Of a stretch of 15,378 nucleotides of DNA, positions 1 to 7,765 are shown piece by piece. The notes beneath the pieces are model-generated. The model worked only from the letters and a program-made list of their open reading frames with translations, was not told where the DNA came from and did not search any database. The stretch's first letter is position 1. Each line of letters opens with the position of its first letter. Origin of the DNA: Acidobacteriota bacterium (GTDB lineage Bacteria; Acidobacteriota; Terriglobia; Terriglobales; Acidobacteriaceae); contig JAEZPW010000343.1 in assembly GCA_023441255.1 (NCBI GenBank), forward strand, positions 1-15,378, given 5' to 3'. The position numbers and the translations under genes were made by a program.

Positions 1-3
1 GCT

Positions 4-1029
4 CTAGGTCACCACGGAACCTTCGACGAATGATTTCTGGCCCGCCTGGGCCAAGATGTTGGTCACGGTGGTGTGGGCGATTTGGCTCAGTGCTTCCCGG
101 GTGAGGAATCCCTGGTGCGAAGTAATAAGTACATTTGGAAAAGTGAGCAACCGTGCCAGTTGATCGTCCTGAAGTACCTCGTCGGACAGGTTCTCGAAGA
201 AGATGCCTTCCTCTTCCTCATATACGTCGAGCCCCACGGCCGCGAGATGACCGCACTTAAGTGCTTCAATCAACGCCCTGGTGTCCACCAGTGCTCCTCG
301 GCTCACATTGATGAGCACGCTGCCAGGTCTCATCAACTCGATCGTCTCCTTACGGATAGTGTGTTTGGTTTCTGGGGTGAGCGGAGTGTGCAGCGAAACC
401 ACGTCGCTATCCCGCAACAATATGGAGGGACTGTCAACGTATTCCACCCCAGTTTGCTTTGCCCATTCGTGTTGTGGGAAAGGGTCATAGGCCAGCACTC
501 TCATTCCAAATCCGCGAAGAATCTGCGCAGTCGCGCGCCCGATCTTGCCTGTACCGACAACACCGGCAGTCTTCGCGTGTAGGTCGAACCCCACAAGCCC
601 GTTCAGCGAAAAGTTCAGTTCGCGCACGCGGTTGTATGCGCGATGGATCTTGCGATTCAAGGTAAGCAGCAGTGCAACAGCATGTTCAGCTACGGCGTAC
701 GGCGAATAAACAGGGACCCGCGTAACAGTCAATTTGAATTCCTTGGCGGAGTCGAGGTCTACATTATTGAACCCGGTACTGCGAAGCGCCACCAGTTCGA
801 CCCCTTGCCTTGCCAGGGATTCCAGACAACGCCGATTCAACTGATCGTTAACAAATACGCACACCGCTCGGGCGTCCTGCGCCGCAGAGGCGCTGTTTTG
901 CGTGAGACGAAACTCGAGAAAATGCCAGTCAATACTATGATTGGCTGAGGCCTGCTGCAGTGCCTCCCGGTCGTAAGTCTTTGTGTCGAAGACAGCAACT
1001 GTGATCACAGAAGGTGAATGCCGAGTCAT
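4..1029 (-). CDS. ldhA: D-lactate dehydrogenase (D-2-hydroxyacid dehydrogenase family)
   Basis: A 341-residue cytosolic NAD-dependent enzyme expected to reduce pyruvate to D-lactate and so re-oxidise NADH. The Rossmann dinucleotide motif GTGKIG is at residues 159-164, with the NAD-ribose-binding Asp at about 182 (YDP). The catalytic triad of the family is visible: Arg244 in SRGA, Glu273 after DVY and His305 in SHQGFLT. Segments such as AVAEHAVALLLTLNRKIHRA and DDQLARLLTFPNV resemble E. coli LdhA closely, which is why I prefer this over the wider 2-hydroxyacid group (phosphoglycerate, glyoxylate or formate dehydrogenases). The N-terminus is about ten residues longer than LdhA. The ATG at 1029 has only a weak GAAG just before it. 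It is the last of three co-directional genes, 45 bases after the ATPase, so it is probably co-transcribed. Substrate choice within the family is inferred from recalled similarity. Confidence 0.88.
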   Translation of the reverse strand: MTRHSPSVITVAVFDTKTYDREALQQASANHSIDWHFLEFRLTQNSASAAQDARAVCVFVNDQLNRRCLESLARQGVELVALRSTGFNNVDLDSAKEFKLTVTRVPVYSPYAVAEHAVALLLTLNRKIHRAYNRVRELNFSLNGLVGFDLHAKTAGVVGTGKIGRATAQILRGFGMRVLAYDPFPQHEWAKQTGVEYVDSPSILLRDSDVVSLHTPLTPETKHTIRKETIELMRPGSVLINVSRGALVDTRALIEALKCGHLAAVGLDVYEEEEGIFFENLSDEVLQDDQLARLLTFPNVLITSHQGFLTREALSQIAHTTVTNILAQAGQKSFVEGSVVT

Positions 1030-1074
1030 CTTCGTGGGTCTGCTTTCTGTTTTGCATGAAGCGCGGCACGGAGT

Positions 1075-3819
1075 TCACGTGCCAGCTTCCACCGCCGTAA
1101 TCGTCCTTCGTAGTGAGCCCGACGAGCGAATGATGAGTTTCTCCGTCTCGACGACGAAGAAAAACACCAGACCGCCTGCGAAGATTCTAGGCCAGACCCA
1201 AAGTGGGATGGCCTCGGTGCCGAAGACCGCTTGAAAAGGTCTCGCATATGTGAAAAGAAGCTGAAGGATCACGACAGCAAGTACGCTGAACGGCAGGTAC
1301 CTGTTCCCCGCATGGGCTTTCAGAGAGAGCGACGAGTCCAGCAAGTAACGGCTGTTCAGCAGATAGAAGACCTGGCCGATTGCAATGGCGTTGACGGCTA
1401 CCGTCCGAGCGAGCGGGTCTGATGCACCCTGCGACCTTATCCAGAAGAACGCCAATAAGGTGAAGGTGAGGAGCGTCAAGCCGACAAATATGATGCGCCA
1501 AATACCAAAACCAGTCACGATCTGGCGGTCCGTCGCGCGCGGAGGACGGTGCATCACGTCGATCTCGTGTGGTTCGAAAGAGATTATGAGGCCGAGCGCA
1601 ACCGAGGTGACCATATTGATCCAAAGAACCTGTGGGGCAGTTATCGGCATGGTGAAGCCGAAGATGATTGCCACCGCAATGACCAGTGCTTCTGCGACGT
1701 TGGTCGGCAGTATAAAAAGCAGGGCCTTCTCGATGTTGTTGTAAACCGTACGCCCTTCCTTTACGGCCGCCGTGATGGAAGCGAAATTGTCGTCAGCGAG
1801 CACCATCTCGGCAGCCTCTTTCGTTACCTCCGTGCCCTTGATGCCCATCGCAACCCCAATGTCGGCCTTCTTGAGAGCAGGCGCATCGTTTACACCATCG
1901 CCCGTCATCGCGACAATCTGACCGTTCGCCTGGATAGCTTCCACAAGTCGAAGCTTATGTTCGGGGCTTGCCCGGGCAAAAACGTCAACGGCGCGGACGC
2001 ATTCCCGCAAGGAAGCGGGGTCCATCTCTTCGATTTCCGTGCCGATGATAGCGGTTTTCCCGTCGCCAATGCCGAGCATCATAGCGATGGCCGCAGCTGT
2101 TTTCCTGTGATCACCGGTGATCATGGTGACGCGGATGTCACCGCCGTGGCATTCCTTGACCGCCTCGACAGCCTCCTTACGCGGGGGATCCAGGAGGCCG
2201 ATCAGACCGAGCATGATAAGACTTTCCGGCAGATCATCCGGACCGAGGCTGTCAGCTTTTACGTTCGGGTTCTCAAGCCAAGCGAGCGCCAGCACACGTT
2301 CACCTTGGGTCGCTAGCCTATCTGCTTCGTTACTAAAGTGTTCGCGGTCAAGCGGCACCGCATGACCGCTGACGGTCTGCTGGCGATCGCAGTGGCCCAG
2401 GATCACCTCCGGGGCGCCTTTGACGAGGAGTACTTCCTTGCCTGTTGAAGACCTGTGGAGCGTCGCCATGAACTTGTGCTCCGATTCGAACGGTATGGCG
2501 TCGATTCGTGGAAACGCAACTCGTTCAGCCTGCAGGTTCAGACCAAGCTTAATCGCGAACGGCAACAGCGCCCCTTCTGTGGGATCGCCCTCCACCTTCC
2601 AGGAAGCTTCCTCCTGGAGGAGTTGTGCGTCATTGCAAAGCAACGAGACGCGCCCCATGAGCGAGAGTACGGGTTCGCCGTCCACAGGCATTCCGTCCTT
2701 CTTAATCTCGCCCTTCGGCGTGTAGCCTTGACCGGTGATCTGATACCCCGACTCGGCGGTGACGGCGGACACGACCATCATTTCCATAAGCGTCAGCGTG
2801 CCGGTCTTGTCCGAGCATATCCGCGATACTGAGCCAAGAGTTTCGACCGCAGGTAACCTTCGGATGATGGCGTTGCGCTGGGCCATGCGTTGTACACCGA
2901 TTGCCATTGTGATTGTGATCAGCGCGGGCAGCCCTTCCGGGATGGTCGATACCGCAATGCTGACCACCGCCTGGAAGAGACTCACAAGGTCCATCCGCAT
3001 AATCCATTTGCCATAAGCGAAGATCAGGGCGCTGATTATTCCGACGACTGCTGTAATGACGTAGCCAAACTTCTTGATCTGGCGCAGGAGAGGCGTTTCG
3101 AGAGCGCTTACGCTGGCGAGCAACTGGTTGATGCGGCCGAGTTCCGTCTCGTTTCCTGTCGCCACAACCACCCCAGTGGCGCGGCCAGACACGACCATCG
3201 TGCCGGAAAACGCCATGCTCGAGCGATCTCCGACGGTCGCATTCGACGGCACAGCATCAACTGTCTTTTCCGCCGGTACTGATTCACCAGTGAGGGCTGC
3301 CTCTTCGGTCCGCAGGTTTTTCGCGTCTATGAGTCGCAGGTCTGCTGGAACCTTGTCGCCCGATTCGACAAGCACGATGTCGCCCGGGACGAGTTGCTCA
3401 GCGTCAGTGATGCGGGTCTCACCGCCGCGCACAGTTCGGGCTTCGGACGACAACATGTTGCGAATTGAATCCAGCGCCCTCTCGGCCTTGCCCTCCTGAA
3501 TGAATCCGAGCAGTGCGTTGAGAAGAACTACGCAAAAGATGATGCAGGCGTCTACCCACACGCCCAGGATCAGTTTAGTGATGGCTGCGGCAAGCAGGAT
3601 GTAGATGAGAATGTTATTGAACTGAGAAAGAAATCTTGCGAATGGCCCCCGCTTCCTGCTTTGCGGTAAACGGTTCAGTCCGTACTTTCGGAGCCGTACT
3701 GAGACTTCGGCCGGGTCGAGACCGATTTCGCTACTGGTCGCAAGTCGCTGGACGACCTCATTTGCAGGTATCGCATGCCAGGTCAAGGGCTCTTTAACCG
3801 TGTTGACTGCCGTACTCAT
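1075..3819 (-). CDS. P2-type cation-transporting P-type ATPase
   Basis: A 914-residue inner-membrane ion pump driven by ATP through an aspartyl-phosphate intermediate. Domains in order: N-terminal cation ATPase domain (about 10-80), M1-M2 near 65-108, actuator domain with TGES at 177-180, M3-M4 with PEGLP at 294-298, phosphorylation motif SDKTGT with Asp337, KGAPE at 467-471 in the nucleotide-binding domain, TGD at 568-570, TGDGVNDAP at 639-647, and a C-terminal M5-M10 bundle. This is the H+/Na+/Ca2+ type layout, not a heavy-metal (P1B) pump: no CPC motif or N-terminal metal-binding domain. Relative to SERCA, M5 keeps Asn707 and Glu710 and M6 keeps Asn735 and Thr738, but the Ca2+-liganding Asp position is Ser739, so calcium specificity is doubtful. 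The motif after the phospho-Asp reads TLTLMEM rather than the usual TLTLNEM. There is no good Shine-Dalgarno directly before the ATG. The transported ion cannot be told from sequence. Confidence 0.93.
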   Translation of the reverse strand: MSTAVNTVKEPLTWHAIPANEVVQRLATSSEIGLDPAEVSVRLRKYGLNRLPQSRKRGPFARFLSQFNNILIYILLAAAITKLILGVWVDACIIFCVVLLNALLGFIQEGKAERALDSIRNMLSSEARTVRGGETRITDAEQLVPGDIVLVESGDKVPADLRLIDAKNLRTEEAALTGESVPAEKTVDAVPSNATVGDRSSMAFSGTMVVSGRATGVVVATGNETELGRINQLLASVSALETPLLRQIKKFGYVITAVVGIISALIFAYGKWIMRMDLVSLFQAVVSIAVSTIPEGLPALITITMAIGVQRMAQRNAIIRRLPAVETLGSVSRICSDKTGTLTLMEMMVVSAVTAESGYQITGQGYTPKGEIKKDGMPVDGEPVLSLMGRVSLLCNDAQLLQEEASWKVEGDPTEGALLPFAIKLGLNLQAERVAFPRIDAIPFESEHKFMATLHRSSTGKEVLLVKGAPEVILGHCDRQQTVSGHAVPLDREHFSNEADRLATQGERVLALAWLENPNVKADSLGPDDLPESLIMLGLIGLLDPPRKEAVEAVKECHGGDIRVTMITGDHRKTAAAIAMMLGIGDGKTAIIGTEIEEMDPASLRECVRAVDVFARASPEHKLRLVEAIQANGQIVAMTGDGVNDAPALKKADIGVAMGIKGTEVTKEAAEMVLADDNFASITAAVKEGRTVYNNIEKALLFILPTNVAEALVIAVAIIFGFTMPITAPQVLWINMVTSVALGLIISFEPHEIDVMHRPPRATDRQIVTGFGIWRIIFVGLTLLTFTLLAFFWIRSQGASDPLARTVAVNAIAIGQVFYLLNSRYLLDSSLSLKAHAGNRYLPFSVLAVVILQLLFTYARPFQAVFGTEAIPLWVWPRIFAGGLVFFFVVETEKLIIRSSGSLRRTITAVEAGT

Positions 3820-3868
3820 GCGGTGACTGTTAGTTCGGCTCCTGTCCGGTTAGCTCCGTTCTCTTGCC

Positions 3869-3904
3869 AACGATTGCGAGCAAGAAGCCCGATAGGCAAT
3901 CGTT
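3869..3904. repeat. 9-bp perfect inverted repeat in the kinase-ATPase gap
   Basis: AACGATTGC (3869-3877) is the exact reverse complement of GCAATCGTT (3896-3904), separated by 18 bases. It starts just after the kinase stop codon and lies 50-85 bases before the ATPase start. No T-run follows the hairpin on the minus strand, so an intrinsic terminator is unlikely. An operator or a processing/attenuation hairpin between the two genes fits better. It overlaps the shared CGATAGGCAATCG element. Confidence 0.45.
3876..3902 (-). promoter_or_regulatory. Shared upstream element, copy A (before ATPase)
   Basis: On the plus strand this reads GCGA, ten bases, then CGATAGGCAATCG, ending 70 bases from the ATPase start codon on the sense strand of that gene. 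The same arrangement with one mismatch in 13, and the same 70-base distance, occurs before the glycosyltransferase at 9959-9985. This looks like a transcription-factor site or a promoter part. No known regulator is assigned. Confidence 0.35.
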
Positions 3905-3906
3905 TA

Positions 3907-4677
3907 TCAAGACGCTCGGTTTCCTCTGCTACTAACATATGGGACTCGACCTGCCTTACCTCGGGGAACTTTCGTGGTGTGATCGTGCGATGCTTCGGGC
4001 GGTTTGGAGCGATTTGCAGTCACCGTCTTTCCGTTCTCCCACATGAGGAAACCGCCTCGAAATGCAAGTGCGTTGTCGCCAGCGCGGCAGTGTGGAGGCA
4101 GTTTTTCCAGTTTGTTGACATTGCCTCCTCCGATGACCACGTCATCTAGTTCAAGCGCCGGAATCCAGCGGCCCACAACCTCAAATACATACTCACGCCA
4201 TTTCTTGATCCCGAACTTCTGTAAGGCTCTCAGTCCAAGCAAATCTTCATAGGTTCCTCGCTTGTAGGTAAGGTGTGCAAGCTCCATCGGTACCACCGTT
4301 CCGTCGACGACCAGCGCCGTTCCGAGGCCGGTGCCAAGTCCCAAGAACAGCATCACTCCACCTTGATAGCTTCCAAGAGCTTGCATCGCGGCGTCATTCA
4401 TGATCTTCACTGGGACCCCAAACGCGCCTTCAAAGTCAAAGTCGACCCACCCGTGCCCAAGGTTCTTCGGCTCAACGCTTATACGATTCCGGGTTACACG
4501 TCCCGGGTATCCGATAGAGATTGCGTCGTATTTCCAGTCTTCTGTGAGTTTCTTGACTCCTGAAATCATTTGGCGTGGAGTAAGCGCCGGCCCTGACGGA
4601 AATTTTCGCGGATCAGTCTCTCCACTGATGAGCAGCTTGACGCTGTTACCGCCGATGTCTATGACCAATACCTTCAT
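3907..4677 (-). CDS. ROK-family sugar kinase, polyphosphate-glucokinase-like
   Basis: A 256-residue cytosolic protein of the ASKHA/ROK sugar-kinase fold. The N-terminal phosphate-binding motif DIGGNSVKLL is at 7-16, with the PGRVT segment at 58-62. NDAAMQALG at 94-102 carries the expected catalytic Asp95, GLGTGLGTAL at 113-122 is the second phosphate loop, and VIGGGNVNKL at 181-190 is the adenosine-side motif. Spacing and length match polyphosphate glucokinases (PPGK), which phosphorylate glucose with polyphosphate or ATP. The typical ROK zinc-binding cysteine cluster is absent, also as in PPGK. The start ATG has AGG six bases upstream (CAGGTTTACATG). The last roughly 40 residues are basic and polar and look like a non-conserved tail. 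It is the first gene of a three-gene minus-strand set. The family is secure; glucose and polyphosphate as substrates are inferred. Confidence 0.82.
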   Translation of the reverse strand: MKVLVIDIGGNSVKLLISGETDPRKFPSGPALTPRQMISGVKKLTEDWKYDAISIGYPGRVTRNRISVEPKNLGHGWVDFDFEGAFGVPVKIMNDAAMQALGSYQGGVMLFLGLGTGLGTALVVDGTVVPMELAHLTYKRGTYEDLLGLRALQKFGIKKWREYVFEVVGRWIPALELDDVVIGGGNVNKLEKLPPHCRAGDNALAFRGGFLMWENGKTVTANRSKPPEASHDHTTKVPRGKAGRVPYVSSRGNRAS

Positions 4678-5123
4678 GTAAACCTGAATCGCCTACTCTA
4701 CAGACGCCAAGCCTGCACCTGAACTGGCAGAAGTTACAGTGGAAGAGAGTCTGCTCCGAAATGTCGTGGCATTCGTAGCACCGACCGCAGCACGTGTTTT
4801 GAGATGAAAGCTAGAAATCTACGGTTCGCCAAAGGGGCTGTATTCGTGCTGAACGTAGACCGTTTAGCGTTCTCAAACCAATTCGTCTGGACACCCACTT
4901 TGGGGCGCTGGTTAGGATCGCCGATAAGAAGCCGATAGGAAAATTACTGGCGGAAAAGGAACTACTTACTACCAATCGCACAGCTGGTCCCCTGTAAGTT
5001 ACTGATGTTTGCAGGCTTAGTCCGTTTTTGAGAATTCAGGACCAGGGCGGATGTGAGCTACTGCTGGATTCCGATCGATGGCAAACTCCGCAACCCTTTC
5101 GCTGTCCTACTAATCACACCTAC
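4678..5123. other. Divergent intergenic region between sugar kinase and copper oxidase
   Basis: These 446 bases separate the leftward kinase set from the rightward secreted-oxidase pair and must carry promoters for both. The notable structure is an 11-bp near-perfect tandem repeat at 4920-4941. A 44-codon frame from 4804 to 4938 has no recognisable product and runs through that repeat, so it is not called. I see no convincing -35/-10 pair, tRNA or hairpin terminator. Confidence 0.6.
4920..4941. promoter_or_regulatory. Tandem GCCGATA(A/G)GAA repeat, copy C of the shared element
   Basis: GCCGATAAGAA (4920-4930) is followed at once by GCCGATAGGAA (4931-4941), two 11-mers differing at one base. 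The 11-base period is about one helical turn, which would place two bound protein subunits on the same DNA face. Read from GCCGATAAGAAG into CCGATAGG it also resembles the AAGAAGCCCGATAGG of copy A at 3882-3896. It lies 182 bases before the oxidase ATG and about 243 bases before the kinase ATG, so it could serve either gene. Confidence 0.4.
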
Positions 5124-7757
5124 ATGCCTCGCCGTAGTACTCGCTTGTTGCTGGTGCACTTGTTCCTGGCATCATTACTGCTTTTACCGTTGCTGTGTCC
5201 GGCGGCGGCAGCCCAATCGACGGGGCAGTGGTCTGCCGTGCAGAGCTTGCCGTATATCCCGATTCACACGACTCTGCTGCCCAATGGTAAAGTGCTGTTC
5301 TATTCCTACTATTCCGATTCGCTTCTCCCGCAGTTGTGGGATCCGGCAACGAACGCGACGATTCCTGCAGCAACTGCGCCATACGAACTCTTTTGCAGCG
5401 GGCACACCCTCATGGCGGACGGTCGTGTGTTCATCACGGGTGGACACATAGCCGACTACACTGGGTATGCCCATGCATTGATCTACGATCCCGACCAGAA
5501 CACGTTCACTGCCGTGCCGGACATGAATGCAGGGCGGTGGTACCCGACCAATACCGTCCTGCCGAACGGTGATGTGCTGGTGGTTTCCGGCGACATGACT
5601 TCCAACACCTCGCCTAACCCTCTGCCGCAGGTATATCAGCTCTCCACGAATTCGTGGCGCAACCTAACGACGGCGCAACTCCAGATGCCGCTCTATCCCG
5701 TCATGCTGGTCGCACCGAACGGAAAAGTGTTCAACGCGGGACCCAGTCGCACTACGCGATACCTCGACACAACAGGCACGGGCGCATGGACGACTTTGGC
5801 CAACATGCAGTTCAGCGGCACACGTGACTACGGCCCAGGACTAATGTATGACGTCGGAAAGGTGCTGGAGGTGGGCGGCAGCGATCCTCCCACGAACACA
5901 GCCGAGATTATCGACCTGAACAGTTCTGCTCCGGCATGGAGTTATACCGGCGCAATGCACTACGCGCGCCGACAGCACAATGCGGTGATCCTGCCTGACG
6001 GCAAGGTTCTGGTACTGGGCGGCAGCAGCGGTTCCGGGTTTGACAACTCGAGTACCCCCGTTTCCCCGACCGAGATGTGGGATCCTGCGACTGGCCAATG
6101 GACAGTGATGGCCAGCATCGCTGAGTACCGCGGCTATCACTCGACGGCTTTCCTGTTACCTGACGGGCGGGTGTTTTCGGGCGGCGGCAACGTTGGCGGC
6201 GCGAATTATCAGCTGTTTTCGCCGCCGTATCTGTTCGCGGGAGCACGCCCGGCCATTTCGTCCGCACCGAACGGCGTTGGTTACGGACAGACGGCGTTCG
6301 TAGGCACAGCGGATGCGACCTCGATCAAGAGAGTCACGTTCATTCGCCTGCCGTCGACGACACACACGTTCGACCAGAATCAGCGCTTCATGGCTCTTGC
6401 CTTCACGCAGGCGAGTGGCGGCTTGAATGTCACGTTTCCCTCCAGCGCGAACATCGCGCCGCCCGGCCACTACATGCTCTTCCTAATCAACGGCTCGGGT
6501 GTTCCGTCGGTCGCGAAGATCGTTCACATCAGCGCCGGCGGGGGCACTACTGGCAGCGTGACTGGCACTGTGACCAATACGGCCGGGGCGGCATTGGGCG
6601 GTGTGACTGTTACGGCAGGCGGCGTCTCAACCAAAACACTCGAAAATGGCAGCTATACGCTGGCGAATCTCACGCCTGGCACGGTGACCGTGGCTGCTTC
6701 CCTGAGCGGGTACCAGAGTAGGTCGGAGACGGTGAACGTGACGGGCGGCGGAAATGCAACCGCGGCGACTCTGGCCCTGACTCCCATCAGTCCGGGAACG
6801 GTGACCGGCACCGTTACTAACACCAGTGGAAGTGCGATCAGTGGAGCCACTGTTTCCGCGGCAGGAGAAACGGTGACAACCGGCACAAGTGGAAACTACA
6901 CGCTGAGCAACATTCCGGCGGGTTCGGTGACGATCACGGCGTCCGCTACTGGCTACGCCAGTGCGACTGCGACGGTGACTGTGACGGCAGGAGCAACAAC
7001 AACCGCGCCTACGTTGAAGCTCGGCCTGAATACTGGGAACGTGACAGGAACGGTGAAAAACTCCGCCGGGACGGTCATTGCTGGTGCAACCGTCGGCTAC
7101 GGCGGCGGGCAGACCACGACCAACTCAAGCGGTGTGTACACACTGAGTAACGTTCCGACGGGAACGATCCAACTCGTCGCCTCGGCCAACGGCTACACGA
7201 GCCAGACGCAGAACGTGACCATTGCCTCCGGCAGTACAACAAGCGCCAACTTCACGCTCTCTGCCGCCGTGGGAAACATCACCGGCAAAGTGACGAACAT
7301 CTCGACGGGTGGAGCGATCAGCGGCGCGGCCGTGAGTTGGAGCGACGGGACAGCTACCACCAACAGTACGGGCGTGTACACGCTCTCGAACGTAACTACT
7401 GGTTCGCGTACTGTCACGGCAAGTGCCACTGGTTACATCACTCGCAGCCTGACTACGACCGTCACCGGCGGTGCAACCACCACGCTAAACATTCCGATCG
7501 CGACCGGCGGCAAAGTGACAGTACACGTTACGCTACCGACCGGCGCCGCCGTAAGCGGTGCCACGGTAACGGTCAAAGGCGGAGTGGTCGCGACTACTGT
7601 CCAGGGCGGAACCAACACAAGCGGGTACTACTTCAGCCCGTGGATTCCGATCGGCACATACACGATTACGGTCGCGAAGTCGGGTTACACGACGCAGAGC
7701 AAGACGGCAACCGTAGCAACCGGCGCAACGACGACAGTCACCTTTGGCAGCTTCTAG
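5124..7757 (+). CDS. Secreted copper radical oxidase (galactose/glyoxal oxidase family) with five CarboxypepD_reg-like repeats
   Basis: An 877-residue exported protein starting MPRRSTRLLLVHLF, a positively charged end followed by a hydrophobic stretch and a likely signal-peptidase site near AAA-QS (about residue 30). The frame stays open upstream to a TTG at 5028, but the ATG at 5124 sits exactly at a signal peptide, so I choose it although no Shine-Dalgarno is clear. Residues about 35-470 form a Kelch-like beta-propeller plus the DUF1929-type C-terminal domain of galactose/glyoxal oxidase. All active-site residues are present: Cys91 (FCSGH) and Tyr140 (RWYPT) for the thioether-linked Cys-Tyr radical, and copper ligands Tyr338-His339 (GYHST) and His414 (THTFDQNQR). 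Expected reaction: two-electron oxidation of a primary alcohol or aldehyde with O2, releasing H2O2. Residues about 477-877 are five repeats of about 80 residues resembling carboxypeptidase regulatory-like domains. The next gene follows after eight bases. The substrate is unknown. Confidence 0.88.
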   Translation: MPRRSTRLLLVHLFLASLLLLPLLCPAAAAQSTGQWSAVQSLPYIPIHTTLLPNGKVLFYSYYSDSLLPQLWDPATNATIPAATAPYELFCSGHTLMADGRVFITGGHIADYTGYAHALIYDPDQNTFTAVPDMNAGRWYPTNTVLPNGDVLVVSGDMTSNTSPNPLPQVYQLSTNSWRNLTTAQLQMPLYPVMLVAPNGKVFNAGPSRTTRYLDTTGTGAWTTLANMQFSGTRDYGPGLMYDVGKVLEVGGSDPPTNTAEIIDLNSSAPAWSYTGAMHYARRQHNAVILPDGKVLVLGGSSGSGFDNSSTPVSPTEMWDPATGQWTVMASIAEYRGYHSTAFLLPDGRVFSGGGNVGGANYQLFSPPYLFAGARPAISSAPNGVGYGQTAFVGTADATSIKRVTFIRLPSTTHTFDQNQRFMALAFTQASGGLNVTFPSSANIAPPGHYMLFLINGSGVPSVAKIVHISAGGGTTGSVTGTVTNTAGAALGGVTVTAGGVSTKTLENGSYTLANLTPGTVTVAASLSGYQSRSETVNVTGGGNATAATLALTPISPGTVTGTVTNTSGSAISGATVSAAGETVTTGTSGNYTLSNIPAGSVTITASATGYASATATVTVTAGATTTAPTLKLGLNTGNVTGTVKNSAGTVIAGATVGYGGGQTTTNSSGVYTLSNVPTGTIQLVASANGYTSQTQNVTIASGSTTSANFTLSAAVGNITGKVTNISTGGAISGAAVSWSDGTATTNSTGVYTLSNVTTGSRTVTASATGYITRSLTTTVTGGATTTLNIPIATGGKVTVHVTLPTGAAVSGATVTVKGGVVATTVQGGTNTSGYYFSPWIPIGTYTITVAKSGYTTQSKTATVATGATTTVTFGSF
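6552..7754 (+). repeat. Five tandem carboxypeptidase-regulatory-like domains
   Basis: Within the oxidase gene, five units begin near 6552, 6795, 7035, 7272 and 7509. Each has the pattern G-x-V-T-G-x-V-x-N...G-A-x-V...T-x-x-x-G-x-Y-x-L-x-N-x-x-x-G...A-x-x-x-G-Y, then a Thr-rich strand. Units 1-4 are closest to one another. Unit 5 is diverged (it begins GKVTVHVTL and has SGYYFSPWIP in place of the GxYTLSN strand) and ends at the stop codon. Such beta-sandwich domains usually act as spacers or carbohydrate or wall-binding modules in secreted proteins. Confidence 0.85.
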
Positions 7758-7765
7758 GAGAGACG

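Noticed and set aside
1549..2316. 255-codon plus-strand frame inside the ATPase gene
   Set aside because: It is antisense to a clear, intact P-type ATPase with all catalytic motifs; its product has no recognisable domain.
4804..4938. 44-codon frame in the divergent intergenic region
   Set aside because: Short, no family, weak start context, and it runs through the tandem regulatory-like repeat.
4920..4938. Sigma-28 flagellar promoter based on GCCGATAA
   Set aside because: The -10-like word fits, but no TAAA-type -35 lies about 15 bases upstream, and no motility gene is nearby.
5028..5123. N-terminal extension of the copper oxidase from a TTG at 5028
   Set aside because: The 32 extra residues come before a textbook signal peptide starting at ATG 5124, and no ribosome-binding site supports the TTG.
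7337..7765. Upstream extension of the HAF-protein frame
   Set aside because: It overlaps the oxidase gene out of frame and has biased, repetitive composition; the signal peptide and Shine-Dalgarno fix the start at 7766.
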